DNA of 24,549 bases from Bacteroidota bacterium (GCA_024280615.1 JAJRPU010000242.1:1-24549), one strand, 5' to 3'. Shown: positions 16,268 to 24,549, numbered from the stretch's first letter. Notes: generated from the letters alone by a model not told the origin. Made by a program: numbers and translations.

Positions 16268-17146
16268 ATGAATAAGGCTACCATAGTGGAATGCCCACGG
16301 GATGCCATGCAAGGTATCAAAACAATCATCCCGACTGAAACAAAAGTTAAATATCTAAACACCCTGTTGCAAGTGGGCTTTGACATAATAGACATTGGCA
16401 GTTTCGTCTCTCCCAAAGCAGTCCCCCAAATGGCAGACACCCCACAAGTGCTTGAATCTCTCAACTTGGACAAAACGAAGTCGGAACTACTTGTGATTGT
16501 AGCTAACTACAAACATTCACAAAGGGCACTGCCCTACTCTCAGGTAAAATACTGGGGCTACTCATTTGGTATTTCGGAAACTTTTATGAACCGAAATCTT
16601 CGCACCACACGGGAAGAAGGACTTAAAGAAGTGGAAAAAATCTTGTCTCTTGCAGAAAACAATGGCTACACAGTCGTTGTTTATCTATCCATGGCATTCG
16701 GAAACCCTTATGACGACCCGTGGTCCCCTGAAGAAGTGTTCCATTGGGCTCGCAAACTGTATGAATTAGGCGTCACCCATCAGGTCCTTGCAGACACCAC
16801 AGCAATGGCTACTCCAGAAACAATATCATTATTATGCAAACATTTCCCAGAAGAAGTTCCTGTCAAACACTGGGGTATCCACTTGCACACCACGCCAACA
16901 AACTGGAAAGAGAATGTTAGTTCAGCATGGGACTCAGGCTGCAGACGGTTTGATAGTGCCTTAGGTGGCTATGGAGGTTGCCCTTTCGCAGCAGATGAAC
17001 TAGTCAGTAACTTACCAACGGAAAACCTCTTGGAATTCCTGAGAGAGAAAGATGCATTGCCAGGCCTTAACTGGGAAGCATTAAAGCAAGCCCGTGAAAT
17101 GTTACCTTCTGTGTTCCTGAAAGATTTTAATTTTTCAAAACATTAG
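16268..17146 (+). CDS. Hydroxymethylglutaryl-CoA lyase family protein
   Basis: A 292-residue TIM-barrel enzyme of the HMGL-like family. HMG-CoA lyase splits 3-hydroxy-3-methylglutaryl-CoA into acetoacetate and acetyl-CoA, the last step of leucine breakdown. The N-terminal motif ECPRDAMQG (8-16) holds the catalytic Arg-Asp (R11, D12); GSFVSPKAVPQMADT (44-58) is the typical second segment; GIHLHTT (203-209) supplies the metal-binding His pair H205 and H207; GGYGGCPFA (233-241) holds the active-site Cys C238. All catalytic residues are present. PRDAMQ replaces the more usual PRDGLQ; I recall this from Bacteroidota homologues. A purine-rich GTTAAGG precedes the ATG. No other leucine-catabolism gene is nearby. 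Related citramalate-type lyases are less likely because of the GGCPFA motif. Confidence 0.92.
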   Translation: MNKATIVECPRDAMQGIKTIIPTETKVKYLNTLLQVGFDIIDIGSFVSPKAVPQMADTPQVLESLNLDKTKSELLVIVANYKHSQRALPYSQVKYWGYSFGISETFMNRNLRTTREEGLKEVEKILSLAENNGYTVVVYLSMAFGNPYDDPWSPEEVFHWARKLYELGVTHQVLADTTAMATPETISLLCKHFPEEVPVKHWGIHLHTTPTNWKENVSSAWDSGCRRFDSALGGYGGCPFAADELVSNLPTENLLEFLREKDALPGLNWEALKQAREMLPSVFLKDFNFSKH

Positions 17147-17161
17147 ACATAAAAAATTTTT

Positions 17162-18616
17162 CTATGATTTTCCAAATCCCCAATCAGGCAAATAAACATG
17201 AGAAAACATCAAACACCCCTTGGCAATATCGCAATCATATTTCTTACTTTTTAACTTGTATTTCTTTTTTAGAGATTCATATACTTCTTCCATTACGTAG
17301 AATTCTGCAGGCAGCACCTGAAACCTTCCTCGTCCAAGGAAAGGTAAAATACTCAAAAGATTACGAACAAGGATAAGAACGGGAAGAGTCATAACAAACA
17401 GGAAAATATAGTTTGGTCTGTTCTGCAAAGTAGCAAAAGCGAAAGTCTCCATTGGCTTATTCTTTGCCCTATTGGGGTCAATATACCCATCATTATCAAC
17501 GTTCAATTGACGTTCCAGATTAGAGATAGCGGTCATGTATAACTTAAAAGCAAGCAATACGATACCATAGCGCCACATGTGCTGCAAGGAATATATTATT
17601 GTATCCCTGTTTATAGAGGCTCCTGACTTCTTAACTTGCAACTTGTCTAAAATCTCATCAAGATATTCCTTAGGAGTGGAACATATATTATAAACATAAT
17701 TAGAATAAATTTGCCTTATATCAATATTGACTATGAAAATTACATAAAAAATATCCATTGGGTCCATGTCCTTAAATAATCCATTTGCATTCTCTTGAAT
17801 ATTTAAAAGCAATGTGTAGTATGCTTTTTGGTTCTTGGCATATTTGACCCGTAAAATCGCACTCTTGACAAGCGCAATGAATTTATTTAAAAAGGCAACA
17901 AATGAATAAGCAAAATAAACAGCATACAGAAAGACATAAGCTGGAAATATTATGATATATGCCAACGACATTTGTACAACAAACTTAACTGCAGACTTTC
18001 GGGGCATCACTTTACGAATTCTCATGTAATAAGTTGCTAGTATTATTAAACATATTGGAAGAGCAGAAATCAAATAAGAAGTTATTACAAAAGAAAAATT
18101 CCTTAGGTCAATCGGTACAAAGTCAAAGTAGAATGTAAACACCACCTGAAACAGAATCGTAAAAATGCTATAGAAAAAGAAAAAGTAGAACACAGGAATC
18201 GTATTGTCAATAATTTCGTTGAATGCTTCTGTATACCTACTGAGTAAAGCTATTGACCTATTTACTGCAATATCTTCACAGTGAACAACTGAATATGTCT
18301 TTTCTTTGATTCCTGCTTTTTTAGTGAAGTATCTGATTTTTGTTTCAGAGATGGGAAACAGTAGAAGATACTTTGTATTTAGGTTTTTAAAATAGCCCTT
18401 TTCTGCCCAATCAATAATTATTCTTGCGCTATGATTAGTAAGAACATATGAAACAACTTCATAAATGAGAATTGACCCTACACTACTCCATGGGTCCCTT
18501 ACAAAAATTCTATATAAATAATCTGGTATATCAGCAAACGCTTCTAATACTCTAATTATAATACCCTTAATTGTCTTCAAAAAAGCAAAAAGCAGTTGCT
18601 TCACGACCCTCCGCAT
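17162..18616 (-). CDS. Unrecognised multi-pass membrane protein
   Basis: A 484-residue protein that I do not recognise. It has clear hydrophobic segments at about 141-165 (phenylalanine-rich, FYFFFFYSIF), 176-199, 213-249 (long; one or two helices) and 402-425, with weaker ones at 289-300 and 350-363. The N-terminus is basic and amphipathic rather than a signal peptide. Residues 40-130 and 255-345 look soluble; 440-464 is Lys-rich. DNDGYID at 374-380 resembles a calcium-binding loop but is isolated. Composition is rich in Phe, Tyr, Ile and Lys, more AT-rich than its neighbours. It converges with the HMG-CoA lyase gene across 15 bases of A and T, and is a single-gene unit on the minus strand. 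A near-consensus TAACTTGC stands about 15 bases before the ATG. The gene is real by length and hydrophobic pattern; no function is proposed. Confidence 0.8.
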   Translation of the reverse strand: MRRVVKQLLFAFLKTIKGIIIRVLEAFADIPDYLYRIFVRDPWSSVGSILIYEVVSYVLTNHSARIIIDWAEKGYFKNLNTKYLLLFPISETKIRYFTKKAGIKEKTYSVVHCEDIAVNRSIALLSRYTEAFNEIIDNTIPVFYFFFFYSIFTILFQVVFTFYFDFVPIDLRNFSFVITSYLISALPICLIILATYYMRIRKVMPRKSAVKFVVQMSLAYIIIFPAYVFLYAVYFAYSFVAFLNKFIALVKSAILRVKYAKNQKAYYTLLLNIQENANGLFKDMDPMDIFYVIFIVNIDIRQIYSNYVYNICSTPKEYLDEILDKLQVKKSGASINRDTIIYSLQHMWRYGIVLLAFKLYMTAISNLERQLNVDNDGYIDPNRAKNKPMETFAFATLQNRPNYIFLFVMTLPVLILVRNLLSILPFLGRGRFQVLPAEFYVMEEVYESLKKKYKLKSKKYDCDIAKGCLMFSHVYLPDWGFGKS

Positions 18617-18785
18617 TTTTCAGGATTTTGGCAAGTTAGATTTTATATACGAATCATAACATATAATAGTAATCATGTCAACCGTGTCCACGTTTTGTAT
18701 TATACGTCACAATACCCAAAAAGGTTTCGCTATAAAAAGTGTCAAAACACCACGAAAGCAATTTCTCTATTTACTGCCAAGTAAA

Positions 18786-18808
18786 CCGATTTTACAACAT
18801 AAAACCGG
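18786..18808. repeat. Imperfect palindrome upstream of secreted-protein gene
   Basis: CCGATTTTAC and ATAAAACCGG form 10-base arms with 8 pairs around the 3-base loop AAC. It lies 13 bases before the -7 element and covers the place where the -33 element would be. It might be an operator or a weak hairpin; no regulator is indicated. Confidence 0.35.
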
Positions 18809-18821
18809 CATATGTTTTGCT

Positions 18822-18829
18822 TAATTTTG
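18822..18829 (+). promoter_or_regulatory. -7 promoter element of the secreted-protein gene
   Basis: TAATTTTG fits the Bacteroidota TAnnTTTG consensus exactly and ends 17 bases before the ATG at 18847. No TTTG at the usual distance upstream was found, so it may need an activator or be weak. Confidence 0.5.
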
Positions 18830-18846
18830 CATCAAAATAAAAGCAT

Positions 18847-20358
18847 ATGTTTAGAAAAGTGTCAATGCTTGTGGGCCTGGCCATCTTTGGAACAAGTATC
18901 TTTGCTCAGGATTCAGTAACTGTTTTCACGAAGTACTACCCTGCTTCCACTAATTATGTAGCACAGAAATGGTCAATGAAAATTTATCAATTAACAGATA
19001 GCAGTTTTATTCTTCTTGGAAATCAAGGAGCTGGGAGGGCTCTTTACGCTCTGCATATCAGCAATGACGGCACCCCCTTGCACTTCCACACCTATAGCAA
19101 ACCCTTTGGCCTTTTCAGGTTCCATCTGACACCTTGGGGAGACCTATATGCTTTCATTGCTCAGCCAGATGGATACATTTTTAAACTAAAACTTAACCCT
19201 GTTCAGGGCTTTGACACAGTATGGCAAAAACAATACTTCCATCTAAGCTCACCATTTATCACGTTTCATCAATATGGACAAACTCTTGTTGAACAAAATA
19301 GGATTTATACCATCGGAAGATTTCAAGTTAATGGTTCTTACAAACCCTGTGTTTTTGTGTTAGATACTCTTGGGAATCTTGTTAATGCATGGTTGGACCT
19401 CGCCGCGCCCGATGCAATTGAAGGGTCTGTGGTGAGGCATCCAGACGGTGATTTAATACTTGCTTACAGAACCGAATTAGGAAGATATGCTGTAGTGAAA
19501 ATTAGCCCTGATTTTCAACAAGTGAGGTGGGCTCGCCTTATTCAGGACGAAGCAGTTCCTTATGTACTTGTTGACCCTCAAACTGGATATATATGGGCGT
19601 TTAGTGATGGGTGGGGTGCCATTTTGGATATTTTAGCCTTTGATACAAACGGCAATCTGAAAATCTCAAAAGCCTACCAGGGAACTGGCGGTGTTGTCCA
19701 TAAGGCACTGTTCTATGAAGACAGAGTGATGGTGTTTACTTCTGTGAAGGCATTTATACTTTCTCGTAATGATGGTTCTTTGATAAAGGCGGCATTCATA
19801 GGCACTAACAATTTGAATGCACCAATCTCTGTCTCTGATGTAATCTTCACACTGGACAGTGCCTTTGTCTTCGCCGCTAATGATGCACAGGGCAAATTCA
19901 CTCTTGTTAAAACAAATCGCTTCCTTGATGCTGGAACATGCGACTGGGTGATACCCGACACTCCCGAGACTCGCCCCACTACAAATATTCAAATCTATAC
20001 GCCTTCGTTTGTTGACAGCGCTACGAACTTCTCTGCCGCAAACGTTCCTATGAACACACCCACTCAATATCTCCCGCTTGATTCGGCACATTGCCCCGCT
20101 CAAACCATTCCAAACACTATCGTTGGCGTTGCACAGACACTCTCAGGCTTAGAAACGGAAGTAATCGCAGTGGAAAATGGCATTATCATTAAGCCACAAG
20201 CCAGTGCAAGCATTGAAATATATTCCATTGAAGGCAAGATAATTGAACGCCTTAGCAATATATCCATGCCCAAATACATTCCACTGAAGCAAGGGGTCTA
20301 TGCTATCAAAATCAAAGAGCAAAACGCAGAAGATGTAATTAAGGTGATCGTATTTTAG
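18847..20358 (+). CDS. Secreted protein with beta-propeller-like body and T9SS-type C-terminus
   Basis: A 503-residue protein. It begins with a signal peptide (MFRKVSMLVGLAIFGTSIFA, cleavage near residue 20). The body has repeated short beta-strand units with a D.NG or D..G turn, such as ALHISNDGTPL, VFVLDTLGNLVNAW, VVKISPDFQQVRWARLI and LAFDTNGNLKISKAY. These suggest a beta-propeller fold, which is inference. The last 70 residues (from about 435) include IEIYSIEGKIIERLSN and GVYAIKIKEQNAEDVIKVIVF in pattern, matching a T9SS type A sorting domain, though the final residue is Phe rather than the usual basic one. Its target is not known. The gene stands alone behind its own promoter; the next gene follows after 65 bases. 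Confidence 0.82.
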   Translation: MFRKVSMLVGLAIFGTSIFAQDSVTVFTKYYPASTNYVAQKWSMKIYQLTDSSFILLGNQGAGRALYALHISNDGTPLHFHTYSKPFGLFRFHLTPWGDLYAFIAQPDGYIFKLKLNPVQGFDTVWQKQYFHLSSPFITFHQYGQTLVEQNRIYTIGRFQVNGSYKPCVFVLDTLGNLVNAWLDLAAPDAIEGSVVRHPDGDLILAYRTELGRYAVVKISPDFQQVRWARLIQDEAVPYVLVDPQTGYIWAFSDGWGAILDILAFDTNGNLKISKAYQGTGGVVHKALFYEDRVMVFTSVKAFILSRNDGSLIKAAFIGTNNLNAPISVSDVIFTLDSAFVFAANDAQGKFTLVKTNRFLDAGTCDWVIPDTPETRPTTNIQIYTPSFVDSATNFSAANVPMNTPTQYLPLDSAHCPAQTIPNTIVGVAQTLSGLETEVIAVENGIIIKPQASASIEIYSIEGKIIERLSNISMPKYIPLKQGVYAIKIKEQNAEDVIKVIVF

Positions 20359-20400
20359 CATTGACTTTTCTCTTAGCCGGTTCATTTTGAATTTGTTAAT

Positions 20401-20420
20401 TTCATACTTAAAATTATGAA
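20401..20420. repeat. Short inverted repeat before the AIM24-family gene
   Basis: TTCATA and TATGAA are perfect 6-base arms around 8 bases (CTTAAAAT). The repeat ends 3 bases before the ATG at 20424. It could be a leader hairpin or an operator half-site pair; in such AT-rich DNA chance is also possible. Confidence 0.3.
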
Positions 20421-20423
20421 CGC

Positions 20424-21212
20424 ATGCCTGAAAAATACGTATTACACGGAGACGATTTACAGGCTGTTGAGCTGGTGCTTGACCCTGGGGAAGCTGCCAT
20501 TGCAGAGGCAGGACACTTTATGATGATGGACCCCGGAATTGCAATGAATACTATTTTGGGTGATGGGAGCGAAAAACACTCAGGGTTCTTTGGAAAACTG
20601 GTTTCTGCGGGTAAAAGGCTTCTCACAGGCGAAAGCTTATTCATGACATTATTTGAAAACAAATCCGGCAGACCTCAAAGCGTATTTTTTGCCGCTCCAT
20701 ATCCTGGGAAGATTGTTCCCGTTGATTTAAAAGAAGTTGGTGGGACCTTGCTCGCTCAAAAAGATAGCTTCCTATGTGCCTACCGGGGCGTTGCTGTCGG
20801 AATAGCGTTCCATAAAAAGATTGGAGCCGGACTATTTGGGGGGGAAGGCTTCATCCTTGAAAAATTGGAAGGAGACAAATTAGTTTTTCTGCATGCAGGC
20901 GGAACAATAATAGAACGAACGTTGCAACCTGGCGAAACATTAAGAATTGATACTGGTTGCATAGTGGCATTCCAGCCTACCGTTGACTACGACATTCAAT
21001 TCGTTGGCGGAATCAAAAACTGGCTATTTGGCGGGGAAGGGCTTTTCTTCGCAACATTAACCGGTCCAGGCAAGGTATGGATTCAAACCCTTCCTTTCAG
21101 TAGATTGGCAGACAGAATCATTGCTTCTGCACCATCTATTGGCGGTAAAAGAAAAGGAGAGGGAAGCTTAGCAGGAGGACTGTTTGATATGTTAGGAGGT
21201 GATAATGACTAA
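20424..21212 (+). CDS. AIM24 / TIGR00266 family protein
   Basis: A 262-residue cytoplasmic protein of the AIM24 (TIGR00266) family, a double-stranded beta-helix fold of unknown biochemical role, named after a mitochondrial protein needed for cristae structure in yeast. Typical segments are VELVLDPGEAAIAEAGHFMMMD (about 15-36), GESLFMTLFENKSG, FAAPYPGKIVPVDL, DSFLCAYRGVAVGI, and GGEGFILEKLEGDKLVFLHAGG followed by GETLRIDTGCIVAF. The end (GPGKVWIQTLPFSRLADRI) is the usual closing strand of the family. The length agrees with bacterial members. Glycine-rich residues 245-258 form a loose tail. The gene is 23 bases upstream of dnaG, so they may share a transcript. Family assignment firm; function unknown. 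Confidence 0.92.
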   Translation: MPEKYVLHGDDLQAVELVLDPGEAAIAEAGHFMMMDPGIAMNTILGDGSEKHSGFFGKLVSAGKRLLTGESLFMTLFENKSGRPQSVFFAAPYPGKIVPVDLKEVGGTLLAQKDSFLCAYRGVAVGIAFHKKIGAGLFGGEGFILEKLEGDKLVFLHAGGTIIERTLQPGETLRIDTGCIVAFQPTVDYDIQFVGGIKNWLFGGEGLFFATLTGPGKVWIQTLPFSRLADRIIASAPSIGGKRKGEGSLAGGLFDMLGGDND

Positions 21213-21235
21213 ATGACAACAGGCTTCAATTAGTC

Positions 21236-23098
21236 ATGTCAAGCCTTGATTTACTCAGAGAAGAGATTCGCAACAGTGTCCCTATTGTTGAAGTTATTGG
21301 CAGATATGTCCGTTTGGAACGCTCAGGTTCCAATTTCAAAGGTCTGTGCCCTTTCCATAACGAAAAGACACCGTCGTTTTTCGTATCGCCAACAAAGAAG
21401 ATTTTTAAGTGTTTTGGTTGTGGGGAAGGGGGTGATGTAATCTCTTTCATACAAAAATATGAAAACATTTCCTTCTGGGAAGCAGTTAAGAAACTTGCTG
21501 ATGAATATGGAATTGACCTTTCAGAATACACTATACAAAAAGACGAGCAAAAAAGAACTTCTTCCGTAGAAAGACTGAAACGGGCGAACATAGTGGCTAT
21601 GGAATTCTTTGCTTCCAACCTATTTTCCGATATAGGGCAGCAGGCTCTTGAATACTTACATTCCCGCAATGTGGACGACACAACAGCCAGAGTATTCAGG
21701 CTTGGATATGCACCCAACGACAACTCCCTAATCTCATACGTGCAAAAACGAGGAGTTCCGCCAGAGGCATTAATAGAAGTGGGGCTTGCCAGACGCTCAA
21801 CAGATGGCTCATTAACTCCCTTTTTCAGAAACAGAGTAATTTTTCCAATATTTGATAGGGGGAACATACCCATTGGATTTGCAGGCAGAGCGATTGACCC
21901 ACAGGATGAACCCAAATACCTTAACATAACAAACACCCCTATTTACGATAAAAGCAAAGCCTTCTATGGAATCAATATCGCCCTACCCGAAATCATCCGG
22001 TCCCAACAGGCAATTATAGTGGAAGGCTACATGGATGTTATCGGGTTCTACAAAGCAGGAATAAAAAGAAGCATTGCCACATGCGGCACGGCACTCACAG
22101 AAGACCACGCCAAAATACTTAGAACAATCGCTCCACAAGTCATTTTAGCCTACGACAGCGATGAAGCAGGAATGAAAGCCCGATATCAAAGTGCTATGAC
22201 CCTACTAAAACACGACATTACACCATTAACTATAATCTTTCCAGACAGCGAAGACCCAGACAGCTACGTCAACAAGCACGGAACACAAGCACTACAAGAA
22301 CTGCTAAAAAAACCCGTTGATTTTATAGAATTCTGGCTAAATAAGATATGGCATGAGGCTCTTTCTCCTACCAAGCAAGCAGAGGCAATCCGTGAAATTC
22401 TTCAATTAATAGCAGTAATTCCAGACACTTTAAAAATGGAGGGATACATCCGGCTTGTGGCTACTAAAACAGGAATTGACCCCAAACTACTGAAAAAAGA
22501 ACTCAGAAAAATCATTCGCAATAATGCTATTGCCATACCCTCAGAATTAAAGACATCACAACACTCACAGCCCTCATTCCAAAAACCAGTTTTTAGCTTT
22601 CTTAAAGAGATGACACAATTTATATTAAAATATGGTTTTTACAAGGTAAAAGTTTCTGAAGACTCAGGAGAAAGCCTCGTAAGAGACATAATTCTTAATT
22701 CTATAGACCAATCCCTTATTTCATACGACCCTATATACGAGGAGATATTACAGATTTTAAAAAGCCTCACTGAGCCACCCTCGTCTCCTGAGGATTTGCC
22801 TCTTTCGGAAGAAGCTCGCAAAACCCTATGGCACCTCATTGACTCTCCATCTATGCTAGAACAACTATTTCAGATGCCAATAAACACCAGTGCTGACATA
22901 TTGCAAGACGTCAAAAGGATTCAAAACTTTGCCCGCCTTTTGTCCTTACAACTACAGCGAAAGGAATTACAGGAGCGCCTGAAAGATACCGACAATGAAG
23001 AAAAACAACAACTATATACGCAAATTTGGGAGTTATCAAGAGAGATAAATAAATTACTTCAAGAGGCAGGCTTAGGAATTTCAATACCAATTGATTAA
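21236..23098 (+). CDS. dnaG: DNA primase DnaG
   Basis: DnaG makes the RNA primers for DNA replication. The 620-residue protein has the N-terminal CHC2 zinc finger, with ligands C38, H41 (LCPFHNEKTPSF), C59 and C62 (KCFGCGEGGD). The primase core follows with EPKYLN (225-230). The TOPRIM domain has the catalytic glutamate in VEGYMD (E263) and DSDEAG (307-312). The C-terminal part from about 400, including the region that binds the DnaB helicase, is poorly conserved as expected. Its length is normal. The ATG at 21236 begins right at the family N-terminus. It ends 3 bases before the 3' end of a tRNA gene on the other strand. Confidence 0.98.
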   Translation: MSSLDLLREEIRNSVPIVEVIGRYVRLERSGSNFKGLCPFHNEKTPSFFVSPTKKIFKCFGCGEGGDVISFIQKYENISFWEAVKKLADEYGIDLSEYTIQKDEQKRTSSVERLKRANIVAMEFFASNLFSDIGQQALEYLHSRNVDDTTARVFRLGYAPNDNSLISYVQKRGVPPEALIEVGLARRSTDGSLTPFFRNRVIFPIFDRGNIPIGFAGRAIDPQDEPKYLNITNTPIYDKSKAFYGINIALPEIIRSQQAIIVEGYMDVIGFYKAGIKRSIATCGTALTEDHAKILRTIAPQVILAYDSDEAGMKARYQSAMTLLKHDITPLTIIFPDSEDPDSYVNKHGTQALQELLKKPVDFIEFWLNKIWHEALSPTKQAEAIREILQLIAVIPDTLKMEGYIRLVATKTGIDPKLLKKELRKIIRNNAIAIPSELKTSQHSQPSFQKPVFSFLKEMTQFILKYGFYKVKVSEDSGESLVRDIILNSIDQSLISYDPIYEEILQILKSLTEPPSSPEDLPLSEEARKTLWHLIDSPSMLEQLFQMPINTSADILQDVKRIQNFARLLSLQLQRKELQERLKDTDNEEKQQLYTQIWELSREINKLLQEAGLGISIPID

Positions 23099-23101
23099 AC
23101 T

Positions 23102-23193
23102 TGGCGGAGGGGGCGGGATTCGAACCCGCGAGCCCCCTTACGGGGACCAATGGATTTCGAGTCCACCCCGTTCGACCGCTCCGGCACCCCTCC
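23102..23193 (-). tRNA. tRNA-Ser (anticodon CGA)
   Basis: The minus strand folds as a class II tRNA of 92 bases. The acceptor arms GGAGGGG (23187-23193) and CCCCTCC pair fully, followed by discriminator G and an encoded CCA (23102-23104). The anticodon loop CTCGAAA on stem TGGA/TCCA gives anticodon CGA (23157-23159), which reads serine UCG. The long variable arm (GTCCCC/GGGGGC around GTAA) is typical of tRNA-Ser, and the T-arm GCGGG-TTCGAAT-CCCGC is canonical. It is transcribed opposite to its neighbours dnaG and dapB. Confidence 0.97.
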
Positions 23194-23270
23194 TTTCACA
23201 TTAGTAAAAAAGAAAATCAAATGGATGGTTCCTTAGTTCTGCTTTAATTTAGCAACTGAAGAAGCACGAT

Positions 23271-24002
23271 ATGAGAATAATTCTATTTGGCACTGGCAGG
23301 ATGGGACAGGCAATTATGAGATTGGCTAAAGAGAAAGCCTATGAACTTGTCGCTGCATATAATTCCAGCAATATAGAACAGGCTAAGAAGCACGGTTTGC
23401 CAACTGCCGACGTCTGCATTGATTTCTCCTCTCCAGAAGCCGTGATTCAAAATATTCAATTTGCATGGAAAACAGGTTTACCCATAGTTGTTGGAACAAC
23501 TGGTTGGTATGACCACTTAGATGAAATTAAACGACGGGCACAGAATGGCGAGGGAACAATTCTGGTAGGTAGCAATTTCGCCCCAGGAGTCAATCTTCTG
23601 TTTTTGCTTAGTGAAACAATTGCAAAGTTTATAAACTTTTTTGATTTCAATGTGGGCATTAAGGAAATTCACCATATTCACAAGAAAGATGCTCCCAGTG
23701 GAACGGCTATCACAATAGCCAACAAGATAATTAATTTTAGTAATAAATTTGACGAATGGAAACTTACTCAAGACGAAAAAAAGGCTTCTGCAAAAACACT
23801 TCCTATCTATGCAGTCAGAGAAGGCGAAGAAGTCGGAACACATATTATTTCATTAGAAAACAAACTGGAACGACTTAAAGTTGAACACAATGCCTTGTCG
23901 CGAGAGGTGTTTGCCCTCGGTGCCCTTGAAGCAGCAAAATGGATAATAAATAAATCAGGGTTCTTTACCGTTGAAGATTTTTACAAGAAAATTTTGAGTT
24001 AA
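23271..24002 (+). CDS. dapB: 4-hydroxy-tetrahydrodipicolinate reductase
   Basis: DapB reduces 4-hydroxy-tetrahydrodipicolinate with NAD(P)H in the synthesis of lysine and diaminopimelate for peptidoglycan. The 243-residue protein has the dinucleotide-binding GTGRMG (7-12), GTTGW in the hinge region, GSNFAPGVNLL, and the signature IHHIHKKDAPSGTA with the catalytic His and the Lys that binds substrate. Its closing segment REVFALGALEAAKWI is the usual C-terminal helix. It is shorter than the roughly 270-residue E. coli enzyme but normal for Bacteroidota. It touches lepB: its stop codon is immediately followed by the lepB ATG. A one-mismatch -7 element, TAATTTAG (23245-23252), lies 18 bases before the ATG. 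Confidence 0.96.
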   Translation: MRIILFGTGRMGQAIMRLAKEKAYELVAAYNSSNIEQAKKHGLPTADVCIDFSSPEAVIQNIQFAWKTGLPIVVGTTGWYDHLDEIKRRAQNGEGTILVGSNFAPGVNLLFLLSETIAKFINFFDFNVGIKEIHHIHKKDAPSGTAITIANKIINFSNKFDEWKLTQDEKKASAKTLPIYAVREGEEVGTHIISLENKLERLKVEHNALSREVFALGALEAAKWIINKSGFFTVEDFYKKILS

Positions 24003-24549
24003 ATGAAAAAACTCTGGCAGAAGATTAAAAAAGGCTATTACAAATTACCCTATTGGGTTAGGGAATGGGTCATTCCGATACTCATTATCCTTGCCATTAG
24101 AGAATTCCTTGCTGCCCCATATAGGATTCCTACTACCAGTATGGAAAACACATTACTTGCAGGAGACTTCGTAGTGGTATCAAAATTAGCCTATGGACCA
24201 AGACTCCCACAAACAATAGGTATTCCCTTTACTCATCAAGAAATTCCCTTTACAGGAATAAGGTCTTACATCCCTATTCAATTGTTGCCATACATAAGGC
24301 TTCCCGGATTAGATACTGTCAAACGAGGTGATATATTTGTGTTTTTAACTCCTGAAGACACCTTGCATCCAGTTGACAGAAGAATGCACTACATAAAACG
24401 ATGTGTAGCACTACCCGGTGATGTCATTGAAATTAAAAATGGGGAGATATATGTAAATGGAGAGTTACAGCCTTCTCCGCCAAAGGCAACGTACTTACAT
24501 TTCGTATTCACAAAAAATAACGTTCCCATAAATCCAGTATACTTAGAAC
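24003..24549 (+). CDS. lepB: Signal peptidase I, cut by the window end
   Basis: The first 182 residues are inside the window; the frame stays open to the last base. A single membrane segment (about 22-37) is followed by the catalytic serine in PTTSMENTLLAGDFVVVSK (S46) and the catalytic lysine in YIKRCVALPGD (K132). Between them is a long insertion (about 62-105, with LPQTIGIPFTHQEIPF and GIRSYIPIQLLPYIRLPG), common in Bacteroidota enzymes. LepB removes signal peptides from proteins exported by Sec, which would include the secreted proteins in this window. The ATG directly abuts the dapB stop codon, so the two are cotranscribed. Confidence 0.95.
   Translation, partial: MKKLWQKIKKGYYKLPYWVREWVIPILIILAIREFLAAPYRIPTTSMENTLLAGDFVVVSKLAYGPRLPQTIGIPFTHQEIPFTGIRSYIPIQLLPYIRLPGLDTVKRGDIFVFLTPEDTLHPVDRRMHYIKRCVALPGDVIEIKNGEIYVNGELQPSPPKATYLHFVFTKNNVPINPVYLE

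Larger units (their letters stand above)
18617..18846. other. Divergent intergenic region
   Basis: A 230-base AT-rich gap between the unknown membrane protein gene (minus) and the secreted protein gene (plus). It contains the plus-strand -7 element and an imperfect palindrome, both given separately. GCATATG occurs twice (about 18808 and 18842). A 62-codon frame starting at 18596 reads partly through it, but has no features of a real protein and overlaps the opposite gene's start. No RNA gene was recognised. Confidence 0.5.

Noticed and set aside
17147..17161. Bidirectional terminator between HMG-CoA lyase and the membrane protein gene
   Set aside because: The 15 bases are only A and T runs (with a leading ACAT) and form no stable GC stem.
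17480..17510. EF-hand in the unknown membrane protein (DNDGYID)
   Set aside because: It is a single short loop without the flanking helices or full ligand pattern.
19666..20103. 145-codon minus-strand frame inside the secreted-protein gene
   Set aside because: It is a shadow of a gene with signal peptide and sorting-like tail; no motif was seen.
21226..21936. 236-codon open frame on the minus strand
   Set aside because: It is antisense to the zinc-finger and core region of dnaG, which is a certain gene; it has no recognisable motif.

Overview
The window comes from the chromosome of a member of the Bacteroidota. The strongest signs are a textbook Bacteroidota promoter (TTTG, 19-bp spacer, TAACTTTG) at 2477-2507, several secreted proteins of the type IX secretion (T9SS) style, the gene order birA / rsfS-ftsH-LUD, and general absence of Shine-Dalgarno sequences. 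The order cannot be fixed from this sequence. No phage, insertion sequence, CRISPR array or integrase was seen, and most genes are housekeeping genes.

Region 1 (1-4643, minus strand) holds two large secreted proteins. The first, cut by the left edge, is built of repeated beta-sandwich modules. The second is an M43 pappalysin-like metalloprotease with a C-terminal sorting domain. Each has its own promoter.

Region 2 (4706-7707, minus strand) is the tight cluster rsfS-ftsH-LUD: ribosome silencing factor, membrane AAA protease and an LutC-like protein.

Region 3 (7744-13216, plus strand) diverges from rsfS and looks like one long operon: a very short biotin ligase, aconitase, a UbiA prenyltransferase resembling archaeal-lipid DGGGP synthases, Maf, a circularly permuted YpsA (SLOG) protein overlapping maf by 10 nt, and a 47-residue protein with a seed-maturation-protein-like (SMP) motif.

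Region 4 (13262-18616) has a secreted tail-fibre-like protein with an S74 intramolecular chaperone (minus), then yhhQ and a HMG-CoA lyase gene (plus), then an unrecognised multi-pass membrane protein (minus).

Region 5 (18847-24549) holds a secreted protein with a putative sorting tail, an AIM24-family protein, dnaG, a tRNA-Ser(CGA) on the opposite strand ending 3 nt from dnaG, dapB, and the start of lepB.

No clear new defence or mobile system is present. The points most worth checking are the UbiA lipid enzyme, the SMP microprotein, the maf/SLOG pair, the truncated biotin ligase and the orphan membrane protein. All gaps between genes are below 300 bases.
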